A stretch of 10,342 nucleotides of DNA from assembly GCA_003978075.1 (NCBI GenBank), contig QOAM01000137.1, forward strand, positions 1 through 10,342, written 5' to 3'. This DNA comes from Thermodesulfatator sp. GTDB taxonomy: Bacteria; Desulfobacterota; Thermodesulfobacteria; Thermodesulfobacteriales; Thermodesulfobacteriaceae. This document shows, in pieces, positions 1 through 6,922 of this stretch (its first letter is position 1; each line of letters opens with the position of its first letter). The notes below the pieces were generated by a model, which saw only the letters and a list, made by a program, of their open reading frames with translations, did no database searches and was not told the origin of the DNA. A program made the position numbers and the translations under genes.

Positions 1-2
1 CC

Positions 3-47
3 TTCGACCCCCGCACCCGCCGCATCACCGAGATCCGCGAGGGGTAA
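3..47 (+). CDS. C-terminal end of an unidentified protein (partial)
   Basis: The last 14 codons of a plus-strand gene that enters from the left, reading FDPRTRRITEIREG and then TAA. Every one of these codons ends in G or C, as expected for a real coding frame in this GC-rich genome. The other two plus frames show no such bias. A hairpin terminator lies 26 bases beyond the stop. The fragment is too short to assign to a family, so no function is given. Confidence 0.5.
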   Translation, partial: FDPRTRRITEIREG

Positions 48-68
48 TTACTTCTTAAAGTCCATAGG

Positions 69-100
69 AAAAAGGGGCCAGGCCGGGTGGCCCGGCCCCC
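69..100 (-). terminator. Rho-independent terminator, best on the minus strand
   Basis: A GC-rich inverted repeat has arms GGCCGGG (81-87) and CCCGGCC (91-97) around a TGG loop. It can also pair further out (GGGGCC at 74-79 with GGCCCC at 94-99). On the minus strand the hairpin is followed at once by five T (A tract at 69-73 on the plus strand), the classic intrinsic form. On the plus strand the following bases are poor in T. It sits between the plus-strand stop at 47 and the minus-strand stop at 116, so it probably serves both converging genes. Confidence 0.7.
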
Positions 101-115
101 TAGGAAAAGTTATTC

Positions 116-259
116 TTAACCCTCTCGGCGGAGCCTTCTTAAACCCGCCGCTCCGAGAAGCGCAGCCAGCCCCAGAGCCCCCAAGGGCCCCAACGCCGGC
201 CCCGCCGGTGGTGAAGGACTAACCAAAATAGCCAATCCATCACTCAGCGCCTCCTCTCG
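116..259 (-). pseudogene. C-terminal remnant of a protein with a surface-sorting-like tail
   Basis: An open minus-strand frame of 47 codons ends in TAA 16 bases before the terminator hairpin. From about 220 down to 116 it encodes a Pro/Ser stretch, a hydrophobic Gly/Ala/Leu segment (core ALGPLGALGLAALLGAAGL) and a basic end, RRLRREG. Short linker, single hydrophobic helix and Arg-rich end form the general layout of exosortase or rhombosortase type C-terminal sorting tails (PEP-CTERM and IPTL-CTERM kinds). No exact tripartite motif of a named family is visible. The frame has no convincing start and is closed upstream at 260-262, inside or beside the istB debris. I read it as the 3' end of a secreted-protein gene whose body was lost when the IS arrived or decayed. 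A simple C-terminal membrane anchor is the main alternative. Confidence 0.45.
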
Positions 260-483
260 TTACGAGAGTATTGTAAATATTCTCCCTCGGATCCAATTCC
301 TTGTATTCTGCGTATTCCAGCCAAAGTCCCCACTTGTCGAGGCCAGGCCTCTACCGGCACCTGGCTGACGATAACCGTAGAACCCCTCTGATACCTGTCT
401 TCTATCACCTCCAGAAGGTCCAGGGCCTGGCCCCGGCTCAGCTGATTCAACCCCCAGTCATCAAGGATGAGTTGTTTGGACTG
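244..483 (-). pseudogene. istB: IS21-family istB remnant (transposition helper ATPase)
   Basis: A 79-codon minus-strand frame begins QSKQLILDDWGLNQLS and continues LDLLEVIEDRYQRGSTVIVSQVPVEAW. This is the C-terminal AAA+ core of IstB/DnaC-like ATPases: the Walker B segment LILDDWG, then the helix with RYQRGSTVIVSQ (sensor I region) and the PVEAW motif. A full IstB is about 250 residues. Here the N-terminal half with the Walker A motif is missing, a TGA at 484-486 closes the frame upstream, and after PVEAW the usual GDPTLADAILDRLVH segment is absent or scrambled. The gene is therefore dead. It marks an old IS21-family insertion between the sorting-tail remnant on its left and the gene at 536 on its right. 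The exact IS ends are not recognisable. Confidence 0.8.
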
Positions 484-535
484 TCAAACTTGGGTTAGAG
501 GCTTTTGCACAGATTTTTAATGAGGCAAGTCGGGC

Positions 536-1234
536 TTGACCGCCGTTTCTTCTTTAAATAGAGTAAGTAGTGGGATGTTTTTTACTGCGGGTTGGGTAGC
601 GGAGGCCTTAGAGCGTTATCGTCGCCGGGGGCCGCAAGATACCATTATGGGTAAAAAGGTGGTCTTCTCGGACCGCCATTATCTGGCGGCCCTCCTCCAT
701 ATCTATACCGGTACTTTTGGGCTGGAAGCCCTGGCCCGTCTGGCTAACCTCCCCTTGGAGGAACTCCTACACCAGCGCTCTCAGGTGGACTTCATGAGTT
801 TAGTGGATTACCTCCGCACGCGTTTTGCGGAATGGTTTCGCGAGCACCTTCTTCTGCGAGATTTCGAACTTCCGGAGTACGGCCTCTTGGCCCTGGAATA
901 CCTTCATTTAGAGGAACAAGTGCGGGCCCAGATCCGCATTCCTCTACTGCATCAACTCAAGTACCTCCGTGAAGAACTAGAGGACAAGCTCTCCGGGGGA
1001 AAGACTTTAGCCCCATACGATGAGCGCCAGCTCCGAAGACTTCTACTCTTTTTCCTTTCCGTAGAGGCCCTGAGACCTAGTCTCTGCGGGCGTCTGGTGA
1101 ATCGCACTCGAGAGACGGCGGAAAGGGCCTATCCGGGAGAATTTTCCCGCTTAGAGCTCCCGGAAAGGGGAGATTTCGTGGAGAGCCTCTACCGTTACCT
1201 AGAGGAAAGTCTGCGACATGTCACGGGAGCGTGA
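536..1234 (+). CDS. Unrecognised 232-aa helical protein, first gene of the nth cluster
   Basis: I do not recognise this protein. It is rich in Leu, Arg and Glu, has one Cys, and appears mostly alpha-helical with no signal peptide or membrane segment, so it is probably cytoplasmic. Residues 15-60 (FFTAGWVAEAL to HYLAALLHIYTGTFGLEALA) look like the best-ordered part. Charged amphipathic helices follow at about 120-155 and 163-185. The start taken is TTG at 536 with GAGG ten bases upstream. The frame is closed at 521-523, and the alternative is ATG at 575, which removes 13 residues. The 3' end overlaps the nth start by 17 bases, so the two are probably translated together. The gene begins only about 50 bases from an istB remnant, so its native promoter or N-terminus may have been replaced. 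Confidence 0.7.
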   Translation: MTAVSSLNRVSSGMFFTAGWVAEALERYRRRGPQDTIMGKKVVFSDRHYLAALLHIYTGTFGLEALARLANLPLEELLHQRSQVDFMSLVDYLRTRFAEWFREHLLLRDFELPEYGLLALEYLHLEEQVRAQIRIPLLHQLKYLREELEDKLSGGKTLAPYDERQLRRLLLFFLSVEALRPSLCGRLVNRTRETAERAYPGEFSRLELPERGDFVESLYRYLEESLRHVTGA

Positions 1235-1850
1235 AATCTTAGAACGTCTGAAAAAGGCCTATCCCCAAGCCCGCATCGCCCTCGAGTTCCAAAACCCCCT
1301 ACAGCTCCTTGTCGCCACTATTCTTTCGGCCCAATGTACAGACGAGCGTGTAAATCAGGTGACCCCGCGCCTTTTCCAAAAGTATCCCGACGCCCGGGCC
1401 CTGGCCGAGGCCGACCTCGAAGAACTGGCCGAAGAAATACGTTCCACCGGCTTTTACAAACAGAAGGCCCGGTATCTCAAGGAGGCCTGCCGGATCCTAG
1501 TAGAAAGATACGGTGGGGAGGTGCCGAAGAGCCTCAAGGCCCTGCTGGAGCTCCCCGGGGTAGCCCGCAAGACGGCCAACATTGTTTTGGCTAACGCCTA
1601 CGGTATCGTGGAAGGTATCCCCGTGGATACTCATGTGCGCAGGCTGGCTCAGCGTCTAGGTTTTACCCAGGAAAAGGATCCGGATAAGATTGAGCAGGAT
1701 CTCATGCGTATTATTCCCCGGGAGGACTGGGCGGTGATCCCTTATGTCCTTCAGGCTCACGGACGCACCATCTGCACCTCCCGCAAACCTAAATGCCACC
1801 GCTGCCCGGTGCGAGACCTTTGCCCTTCTGCGCCTCAGGACCTTGCCTAA
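1218..1850 (+). CDS. nth: Endonuclease III (DNA glycosylase/AP lyase)
   Basis: A base-excision repair enzyme that removes oxidised pyrimidines such as thymine glycol and cuts the abasic site by beta-elimination. It has 210 residues, against 211 in E. coli Nth. The helix-hairpin-helix is LPGVARKTA at 112-120 with catalytic Lys118. The catalytic Asp is D137 in PVDTHV. The [4Fe-4S] cluster loop at the C-terminus is complete, C186-X6-C193-X2-C196-X5-C202. The start is ATG at 1218, with GAGGAAAG 8 bases upstream. The gene overlaps the preceding frame by 17 bases, and the next gene (rluD type) appears to start at TTG 1843 inside its last codons. All key residues are present, so activity is expected. 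Confidence 0.97.
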   Translation: MSREREILERLKKAYPQARIALEFQNPLQLLVATILSAQCTDERVNQVTPRLFQKYPDARALAEADLEELAEEIRSTGFYKQKARYLKEACRILVERYGGEVPKSLKALLELPGVARKTANIVLANAYGIVEGIPVDTHVRRLAQRLGFTQEKDPDKIEQDLMRIIPREDWAVIPYVLQAHGRTICTSRKPKCHRCPVRDLCPSAPQDLA

Positions 1851-2778
1851 AGAGAAGCTCCTCCATCTTACCGTGGATCCGGCCTCGGAAGGTAAGCGTC
1901 TGGATGCCTTTCTGGCGGAAAGGATCCCTGAACTTACCCGTTCTCGCCTTAAAAAACTTATTTCTCAAGGGAAAGTTCACCTCTCCCCGGAGGGTAAGGT
2001 CAAAGCCTCCCGACCGGTAAGGGCCGGCGAGGAGATCCTGGTACAAATACCCCCTCCTGAAGAACCGGTGTTAGAGCCGGAGGTCGTGCCCTTCGAGATC
2101 CTTTACCAGGACGAACACCTTGCGGTGATCATCAAGCCCCCGGGAATAGTGGTACATCCTGCCGCCGGGCACCTTCGGGGAACTTTGGTCCACGGCCTCT
2201 TGCAAAGACTTTCCGGACTTTCGGGGGTAGGCGGAGCCCTGCGGCCAGGAATTGTGCATCGTCTGGATAAAGACACCTCCGGGCTCCTGGTGGTAGCCAA
2301 GAATGACCAAGCCCATCTGCGCTTGTCAGCCATGTTTAAGGGAAGAAAAGTGGAGAAGTGGTATCTGGCCCTGGTTCACGGCGTTCCCGAGCCCCGGTCT
2401 GGGAAGATCAAGGTCCCTATCGGGCGTCATCCGCTACATCGTAAGAAGATGTTAGCCGGAGCTCCCCGTTCTCGAGAAGCCGAAACCTTTTACCGCGTGC
2501 GCGAGGCCTTTCGACACTGGGCCCTACTCGAGGTGCGTCCCCTAACCGGACGCACCCACCAGATCCGTGTTCATTTATCTTACTTAGGACATCCCCTCCT
2601 TGGAGATGCCCTTTACGGAGGCCGACGGCCCGGGGGGCCACCGGCGCAACGCCAGATGCTCCACGCCTGGCGCTTGAGTTTTGAACACCCGGTGACCAAG
2701 GAAAGGCTATCCTTTGAGGCCCCGCCTCCGGAGGACTTTCAGAGAGTTCTGGAGGAGCTTCGCCGGTGCGCAAGGTAG
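1843..2778 (+). CDS. rluD: RluA-family 23S rRNA pseudouridine synthase, RluD-like
   Basis: It isomerises uridines to pseudouridine in large-subunit rRNA. RluD acts on helix 69 in E. coli, but the exact target here is inferred. An N-terminal S4 RNA-binding domain lies at about residues 14-62 (RLDAFLAERIPELTRSRLKKLI). The catalytic domain follows, with HRLDKDTSG containing the nucleophile Asp142, then RPLTGRTHQIRVH and LGHPLLGDALYGG. The predicted length is 311 aa, close to E. coli RluD (326). The frame stays open further upstream, but those codons lie over the nth iron-sulfur loop. TTG at 1843 gives a proper N-terminus before the S4 domain, with AGGA just upstream at an unusually short distance, so the start is uncertain. 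The 3' end overlaps coaE by 13 bases. Confidence 0.9.
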   Translation: MPKEKLLHLTVDPASEGKRLDAFLAERIPELTRSRLKKLISQGKVHLSPEGKVKASRPVRAGEEILVQIPPPEEPVLEPEVVPFEILYQDEHLAVIIKPPGIVVHPAAGHLRGTLVHGLLQRLSGLSGVGGALRPGIVHRLDKDTSGLLVVAKNDQAHLRLSAMFKGRKVEKWYLALVHGVPEPRSGKIKVPIGRHPLHRKKMLAGAPRSREAETFYRVREAFRHWALLEVRPLTGRTHQIRVHLSYLGHPLLGDALYGGRRPGGPPAQRQMLHAWRLSFEHPVTKERLSFEAPPPEDFQRVLEELRRCAR

Positions 2779-3365
2779 GAATTACCGGGGGCCCGGCCAC
2801 GGGAAAAAGCACTCTCCTGCGGCTCCTTTCCCGGTTGGGATATCCGGTCTTTTCCGCTGATGAGGTGGTGCGCCGGCTGCTGGCCCCCCAAGGCCAGGCC
2901 TTCGAAAAGGTGAAAGCCCTCTGTCCCTGGGCCGTGAAACCTGAGGGAACCCTTGATCGCCGTCTCCTTCTGGAAAGGTTGGTCCAGGATCCGGACCTGC
3001 GGCAGGCGCTGGAGGCCCTGTTGCATCCCTTGGTGCGGGAAGAGCTTCTCGTCTTTTTCGCAAAGGCTAGAAAAGCAGCCTGGGCCTTTGCGGAGATACC
3101 CCTCCTCTTCGAGGCCGGCTGGGAGGACCTTTTCGATGAAATTTGGGTGGTGACCTGTAAGGAGGAAACCCAGCGTCGCCGTCTTCGGGAGAGGCTAGGA
3201 AAAGAGGAACTGGTAGAGGGTCTTCTGAAGCTTCAATGGCCCCTTTCTCAAAAGGTCCTCTGGGCCACCCGCGTCTTTTCTTCGGAAAATACTCCTGAAG
3301 TATGGCGTCGAAAGCTTCAAGGGATATTCTCCAAGAGTCGAGCTCCTACAGGGGAGAGTCCCTGA
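2766..3365 (+). CDS. coaE: Dephospho-CoA kinase
   Basis: It phosphorylates the ribose 3'-hydroxyl of dephospho-CoA with ATP, the last step of coenzyme A synthesis, in the cytoplasm. The P-loop GGPATGKST is at residues 8-16 near the N-terminus, after the family opening VGITGG. SADEVVRRLL (30-39), the conserved LHPLV (86-90) and EIPLLFEAGWE (110-120) follow in family order. The length is 199 aa, typical for CoaE. The start is GTG at 2766, placed by a strong GGAGGAG at 2751-2757, 8 bases upstream. It overlaps the rluD-type gene by 13 bases. Its last 49 bases are antisense to the end of ribD. The C-terminal part (RVFSSENTPEVWRRKL) diverges from the usual D/NSGS form. Confidence 0.94.
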   Translation: MRKVGITGGPATGKSTLLRLLSRLGYPVFSADEVVRRLLAPQGQAFEKVKALCPWAVKPEGTLDRRLLLERLVQDPDLRQALEALLHPLVREELLVFFAKARKAAWAFAEIPLLFEAGWEDLFDEIWVVTCKEETQRRRLRERLGKEELVEGLLKLQWPLSQKVLWATRVFSSENTPEVWRRKLQGIFSKSRAPTGESP

Positions 3366-4444
3366 ACCAGGAGGCTCCCCGAGAGCCTTCTTACTTTCAC
3401 CTCCGAAAGCCAAAGGGCCTCCTTCAGGGAGGCCGCGCCCTCCCCGGCCACCGCCTGAGGGGCCTCGCGCCCTCCGAGGATCACCGGCCCGAAAAAGAAA
3501 AAGACCTCATCCACCAATCCCTGGTCCAAAAAAGCCCCGTGGACCTCAGCTCCCCCCTCTACTAAAAGAGAGAGGATCTGACGCTGGGAAAGCTCGACAA
3601 GAAGGGCCGAAAGATCTATCCGCCCGTCCTTCTCTTTTATTCTCAGGATTTCTACCCCTCTTTCCCGAAAGGGAGTTTCTCTTTCGGGGGGAGCCCCTTC
3701 ACCACAGATCAGCCAGGTGGGAACCTCTTGGGCACTTTCAAAGAGGCGATGAGTGGGTGAGAGCCGGAGCCGAGTATCTAGCACGATCCTTACCGGGTGT
3801 TGGCCTCGGACCAGACGGCAGGTGAGCTGGGGATCGTCCAACTCCACCGTGCGCCGGCCTACGAGAATGGCGTCACAGAGGGCTCGCAGGCGGTGGCCCT
3901 GACGGCGGGCCTCCTCTCCGGTAATCCAGCGGGAATCTCCGGTACGGGTAGCAATACGACCATCGAGACTGGCTGCCACTTTGAGAATCACCCACGGTCG
4001 GTGGTCTAAGACCCTTCTCAAGAAAAAGCGGGCCAAGTAGCGACACTCCTTTTCCAGCACCCCGCTGCGCACCTCGAGCCCCTTTTGGGCCAGATACTCC
4101 AGACCCCCGCGGGCCTGAGGATGGGGATCCCGAGTCCCCACCACCACCCGGCGTATACCCGCAGCGAGGATGGCCTGGGTGCAAGGGGGAGTGCGGCCAT
4201 AATGATGGCAAGGCTCAAGGGTTACATAGAGGGTGGCTCCCCGAGCTCGTTCTCCGGCCCGGCGCAGGGCCTCCACCTCTGCATGGGGAAGGCCTGCCCT
4301 CCGGTGATACCCTCGGGCAATAACTTCCCCCTTCCGAGGATCCACTATAACCGCCCCCACCGGGGGATTGGGGCTAGTGTGTCCCAGGCCTCGTCGCCCC
4401 TCCCGCAAGGCCAGCCGCATGTAAAATTCATCTCTTTCTTTCAT
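3317..4444 (-). CDS. ribD: Bifunctional riboflavin biosynthesis deaminase/reductase
   Basis: It catalyses two consecutive steps of riboflavin synthesis: deamination of the GTP-derived diaminopyrimidine, then NADPH reduction of the ribosyl side chain. The cytidine-deaminase-like domain (about 1-145) has the zinc ligands and catalytic Glu in HAEVEAL (H54, E56) and PCHHYGRTPPC (C79, C88). The reductase domain (about 148-360) shows LKVAASLDGRIA, DAILVGRRTVELDDPQLT and LLVEGGAEVHGAFL. The length of 375 aa matches the family. The start is ATG at 4444, with a modest AAAGG upstream. It is the last gene of the lysC-cimA-cooC-ribD row, 44 bases after cooC. No FMN riboswitch fits in that gap. The final dozen residues (SPVGARLLENIP) extend past the usual family end and overlap coaE. 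Confidence 0.96.
   Translation of the reverse strand: MKERDEFYMRLALREGRRGLGHTSPNPPVGAVIVDPRKGEVIARGYHRRAGLPHAEVEALRRAGERARGATLYVTLEPCHHYGRTPPCTQAILAAGIRRVVVGTRDPHPQARGGLEYLAQKGLEVRSGVLEKECRYLARFFLRRVLDHRPWVILKVAASLDGRIATRTGDSRWITGEEARRQGHRLRALCDAILVGRRTVELDDPQLTCRLVRGQHPVRIVLDTRLRLSPTHRLFESAQEVPTWLICGEGAPPERETPFRERGVEILRIKEKDGRIDLSALLVELSQRQILSLLVEGGAEVHGAFLDQGLVDEVFFFFGPVILGGREAPQAVAGEGAASLKEALWLSEVKVRRLSGSLLVQGLSPVGARLLENIP
3371..3394 (+). terminator. Weak candidate terminator for the nth-rluD-coaE transcript
   Basis: The short hairpin GGCTC (3373-3377), loop CCCGA, GAGCC (3383-3387) can be extended by one A-T pair and one G-T pair. It is followed by TTCTTACTTTC. It lies just 6 bases past the coaE stop but inside the ribD coding sequence on the other strand, so its bases are also constrained by that protein. 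The T tract is interrupted, so this is only tentative. Confidence 0.3.
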
Positions 4445-4488
4445 GAGTGCATCCCTTTCCGCCTTTACTCCAAGAATTCTATGGGAAT

Positions 4489-5262
4489 CTAGGAATTTTT
4501 CGGGACTTCCAACATGTGGTCAAAAAGGTGGTAGGCCTTTTGAAGAAGGGGATGCCCGGACGGGAGTTCCCAGAGGGGCCTTTGACTTATCTCCAGTTCA
4601 AAGATCTCCGGGCTTTCCGGTAAGTAACCCAAAAATTGTAACCCTTCCTTTTGGCAAGTCTCCCTTACATAAAGGTCCAGGGCGCCAGGGATAGTTTCCG
4701 GAGCCCGGTTGACCAGAAGCCACTGATGAGCCACCTGTAGCTGGAGGGGTTTGACTAAGGCGGCAATCCGGGCAGCGGTGAGAACTCCGCGGGTGGAGGC
4801 GTCGGAGACCACCAAGAGATGGTCGATCTCCACCATGTTGAGGCGGGAGAGGTGCTCCATCCCCGCCTCGTTGTCCACCACCAGATAACGGTAACTCTTT
4901 TCCAGGCGCTGCAGGGCCTGGGAGAGAAAGGCATGGGCTGCACAATAGCAGCCGGGGCCTTCGGGTTGCCCCATGACCAGGAGGTCATAACCTTCGGCCT
5001 CCACTAGGGCCTCGTGCACCCGCATCTCCATAAAATCCCCCCGAGCCATGCTCTCCGGAACACTGGTGCGCAGTTCGTTTTTGATCTCCCCCAGGGTGAT
5101 CTCCACGGTTAATCCCAAGAGTTCGTTGAGATTGGCATTGGGATCCGCATCCACGGCGAGCACCGGCCCTTGTCCCGTTTCCACCAAATAGCGGATAAGG
5201 AGGGCCGCGGTGGTGGTCTTCCCGGTGCCCCCCTTCCCCGCAAGAGCGATTCTCACAGCCAT
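4489..5262 (-). CDS. cooC: CooC-like ATPase (carbon monoxide dehydrogenase maturation)
   Basis: A MinD/ParA-class P-loop ATPase of the CooC group. CooC proteins load nickel into the C-cluster of Ni-CO dehydrogenase using ATP-driven dimerisation. Visible features are the deviant Walker A GKGGTGKT (9-16), VDADPNANL (38-44), the metal-binding CXC motif as C105-Y-C107 in GPGCYC, and the signature VVDNEAGMEHLSR (128-140), which is highly typical of CooC. The length is 257 aa. The start is ATG at 5262 with a perfect AGGAGG (5270-5275 on the plus strand) seven bases away. A 55-base gap separates it from cimA. No CODH/acetyl-CoA synthase gene is in the window, so its client must lie elsewhere. Nickel loading of another enzyme is possible but less likely given the CXC and NEAGMEH motifs. 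Confidence 0.88.
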   Translation of the reverse strand: MAVRIALAGKGGTGKTTTAALLIRYLVETGQGPVLAVDADPNANLNELLGLTVEITLGEIKNELRTSVPESMARGDFMEMRVHEALVEAEGYDLLVMGQPEGPGCYCAAHAFLSQALQRLEKSYRYLVVDNEAGMEHLSRLNMVEIDHLLVVSDASTRGVLTAARIAALVKPLQLQVAHQWLLVNRAPETIPGALDLYVRETCQKEGLQFLGYLPESPEIFELEISQRPLWELPSGHPLLQKAYHLFDHMLEVPKNS

Positions 5263-5317
5263 TCAGTTTCCTCCTGAGCCCTCAGACTTTTCCGTTGAGC
5301 TTCGCCCGACCCCCTTT

Positions 5318-6922
5318 TCAGAGGTCTCCTCCTTTGGCCTTGCGGTCGAGGTAGAGCTTGTAAGTGTAACTTTCAATGAGGGCCTGACAGCTGGCCTCAA
5401 GGATGTCCTCTGAGACTCCCACGGTCCCCCACTGCCCGTGTCCGTCGCGGGAGGTGATGAGGACCCGCACCCGGGCTCCAGTCCCTGGGATCCCCGGGAG
5501 CACGCGCACCTTGTAGTCTTCCAGTTTCATTTCCCGAAGCTGGGGATAGAAGCGTTCTAAGGCCTTGCGCAGGGCGTGATCCAAGGCGTTAACCGGACCG
5601 TTTCCCACGGCTGCGGTGTGCTCCACCTCGCCCACTCCCGGGGGCACCCGGACCACCACCGTGGCCTCCACCAGGGGAGGACCGTCCTCCGAAGGACGAA
5701 GATCAAGCACCCGATAGCCTAAGAGCTCGAAATACCGCTTGGGTTCCCCCAAGAGTTGACACATGAGAAGCTCCAGGGAGGCCTCAGCAGCCTCGTACTC
5801 GTAGCCCTCGGCCTCCCGCTTTTTGACCTCCTCCACAATGCGGTTCACCACGGGATCTTCGGCCGAAAGCTCCAGTCCAAACTGCCGGGCCTTGTAAACG
5901 ATATTGGAACGCCCGGAGAGGTCCGAGACCAGGACTCGCCGGGTGTTGCCCACCAGGTCCGGATCGATGTGTTCGTAAGTGCGGGGGTGTCGTAGAATGG
6001 CGGAGACATGCACCCCGCCCTTGTGGGCAAAGGCGCTACGGCCCACATAGGGGAGGTGTCGGGGATGGGGAAGGTTGGCCACTTCAAAGACAAAACGGGA
6101 GACCTCGGTGAGGCGCGGGAGATTTCTTCCGGCCTCACACTCGTAGCCCATCTTGAGGACCAGGTTGGGGATGATGGAACAGAGGTTGGCGTTACCACAG
6201 CGCTCCCCTACCCCGTTGATGGTCCCCTGCACCTGCACCGCGCCTTCCATTACCGCAACCAGACTATTAGCCACCGCGCAATCGGCATCGTTGTGAGCGT
6301 GGATGCCGAAGACTACCTTTTTACCCAGGCGCTTTTTGACCTCCCGGAGGATCTCCAGGATCTCCTGCGGGAGAGTGCCCCCGTTGGTGTCGCAGAGGAC
6401 CAGGACATCGGCTCCGGCCTCCCAGGCCCTCTTTAAGGTTTCCAAGGCGTAGTCCGGGTCCTCCTTAAAGCCGTCAAAGAAGTGCTCGGCGTCATAAAAA
6501 AGTTTTTCCACCTGCGGGCGCAGGAAGCGCACCGAGGCCTCGATAATTTCGAGATTGCGCTCCAGAGAGGTCTTCAGGGCCTCCTTCACGTGAATGGTCC
6601 AGCTCTTTCCGAAGATGGTCACTACCGGGGTCTTGGCTTCAACGAGGGCCTTGAGATTTTCATCGAGGTGGGCCTCCTTGCGGGGGTGATGGGTGCTACC
6701 GAAGGCCGCAACACGAGCGTGCCGCAGGCGATAGTCCCTGATCTCGCGAAAGAATCGGGCGTCCTTGGGGTTGGATCCCGGCCAACCTCCTTCGATATAA
6801 TCAATTCCCAGCTCGTCTAGCTTTAGGGCCACCCGGACCTTATCCTCCACGGAAAGGTTAAACTCCTCGGCCTGGGTGCCATCCCGCAAAGTAGTGTCGT
6901 AGATCTCCACCTTGCGGCTCAT
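5318..6922 (-). CDS. cimA: (R)-citramalate synthase
   Basis: It condenses pyruvate and acetyl-CoA into (R)-citramalate, the first step of the threonine-independent route to 2-oxobutanoate and isoleucine. It is a DRE-TIM metallolyase: TLRDGTQ (11-17), LCDTNGG (176-182), the metal-binding HAHND (208-212) and GVGERCGNANLCS (237-249). HKGGVHVSA (300-308) follows, and a LeuA-type C-terminal regulatory domain lies at about 400-525, where isoleucine would be expected to act. The length of 534 aa and the FNLSVEDKVRVALKLDELGIDYIEGGWPGSNPKD region fit the CimA subgroup rather than isopropylmalate or homocitrate synthase. The start ATG overlaps the lysC stop as ATGA, and a strong GGAGGAGG lies inside the lysC 3' end, indicating translational coupling. 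Confidence 0.93.
   Translation of the reverse strand: MSRKVEIYDTTLRDGTQAEEFNLSVEDKVRVALKLDELGIDYIEGGWPGSNPKDARFFREIRDYRLRHARVAAFGSTHHPRKEAHLDENLKALVEAKTPVVTIFGKSWTIHVKEALKTSLERNLEIIEASVRFLRPQVEKLFYDAEHFFDGFKEDPDYALETLKRAWEAGADVLVLCDTNGGTLPQEILEILREVKKRLGKKVVFGIHAHNDADCAVANSLVAVMEGAVQVQGTINGVGERCGNANLCSIIPNLVLKMGYECEAGRNLPRLTEVSRFVFEVANLPHPRHLPYVGRSAFAHKGGVHVSAILRHPRTYEHIDPDLVGNTRRVLVSDLSGRSNIVYKARQFGLELSAEDPVVNRIVEEVKKREAEGYEYEAAEASLELLMCQLLGEPKRYFELLGYRVLDLRPSEDGPPLVEATVVVRVPPGVGEVEHTAAVGNGPVNALDHALRKALERFYPQLREMKLEDYKVRVLPGIPGTGARVRVLITSRDGHGQWGTVGVSEDILEASCQALIESYTYKLYLDRKAKGGDL

Noticed and set aside
1..225. A plus-strand frame open from base 1 to a TAA near 225, Pro/Ala-rich.
   Set aside because: It runs through the terminator hairpin and antisense to the sorting-tail frame, has no start, and the frame ending at 47 has better codon bias. 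It is a GC-rich open frame by chance.
130..240. A minus-strand ATG frame (MDWLFWLVLHHRRG and so on) overlapping the sorting-tail remnant.
   Set aside because: It is rich in Trp and Arg from GC-rich codons in the wrong frame. The alternative frame has a coherent hydrophobic plus basic tail ending before a terminator.
503..525. TTTTGCACAGATTTTTAATG resembles the IS repeat start TGCACATTTTTC.
   Set aside because: The match is short and gapped, and its orientation is opposite to what an end of the istB-bearing element at 244-483 would need.
2417..2812. Minus-strand frame of 131 codons opposite the rluD/coaE junction.
   Set aside because: Antisense shadow across two well-supported genes, with low-complexity Pro/Gly/Arg content.
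4445..4488. A possible FMN riboswitch before ribD.
   Set aside because: The gap after cooC is only 44 bases, too short for the aptamer, and no FMN-element sequence is seen.
4085..4492. Plus-strand frame of 135 codons opposite ribD.
   Set aside because: Shadow of the ribD coding strand. ribD has full motif support and this frame shows no recognisable protein.
5316..5330. The 15 bases TTTCAGAGGTCTCCT are identical to 8556-8570 in the mtaB leader.
   Set aside because: At 5316 they cover the cimA stop and have no partner arm for a hairpin. One 15-base match in 10 kb of biased sequence is compatible with chance.
6008..6436. Plus-strand frame of 142 codons opposite cimA, and a similar one at 6961-7395 opposite lysC.
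   Set aside because: Long antisense frames are common in GC-rich genes. They have no ribosome binding site and no domain, and they lie over catalytic motifs of the real genes.
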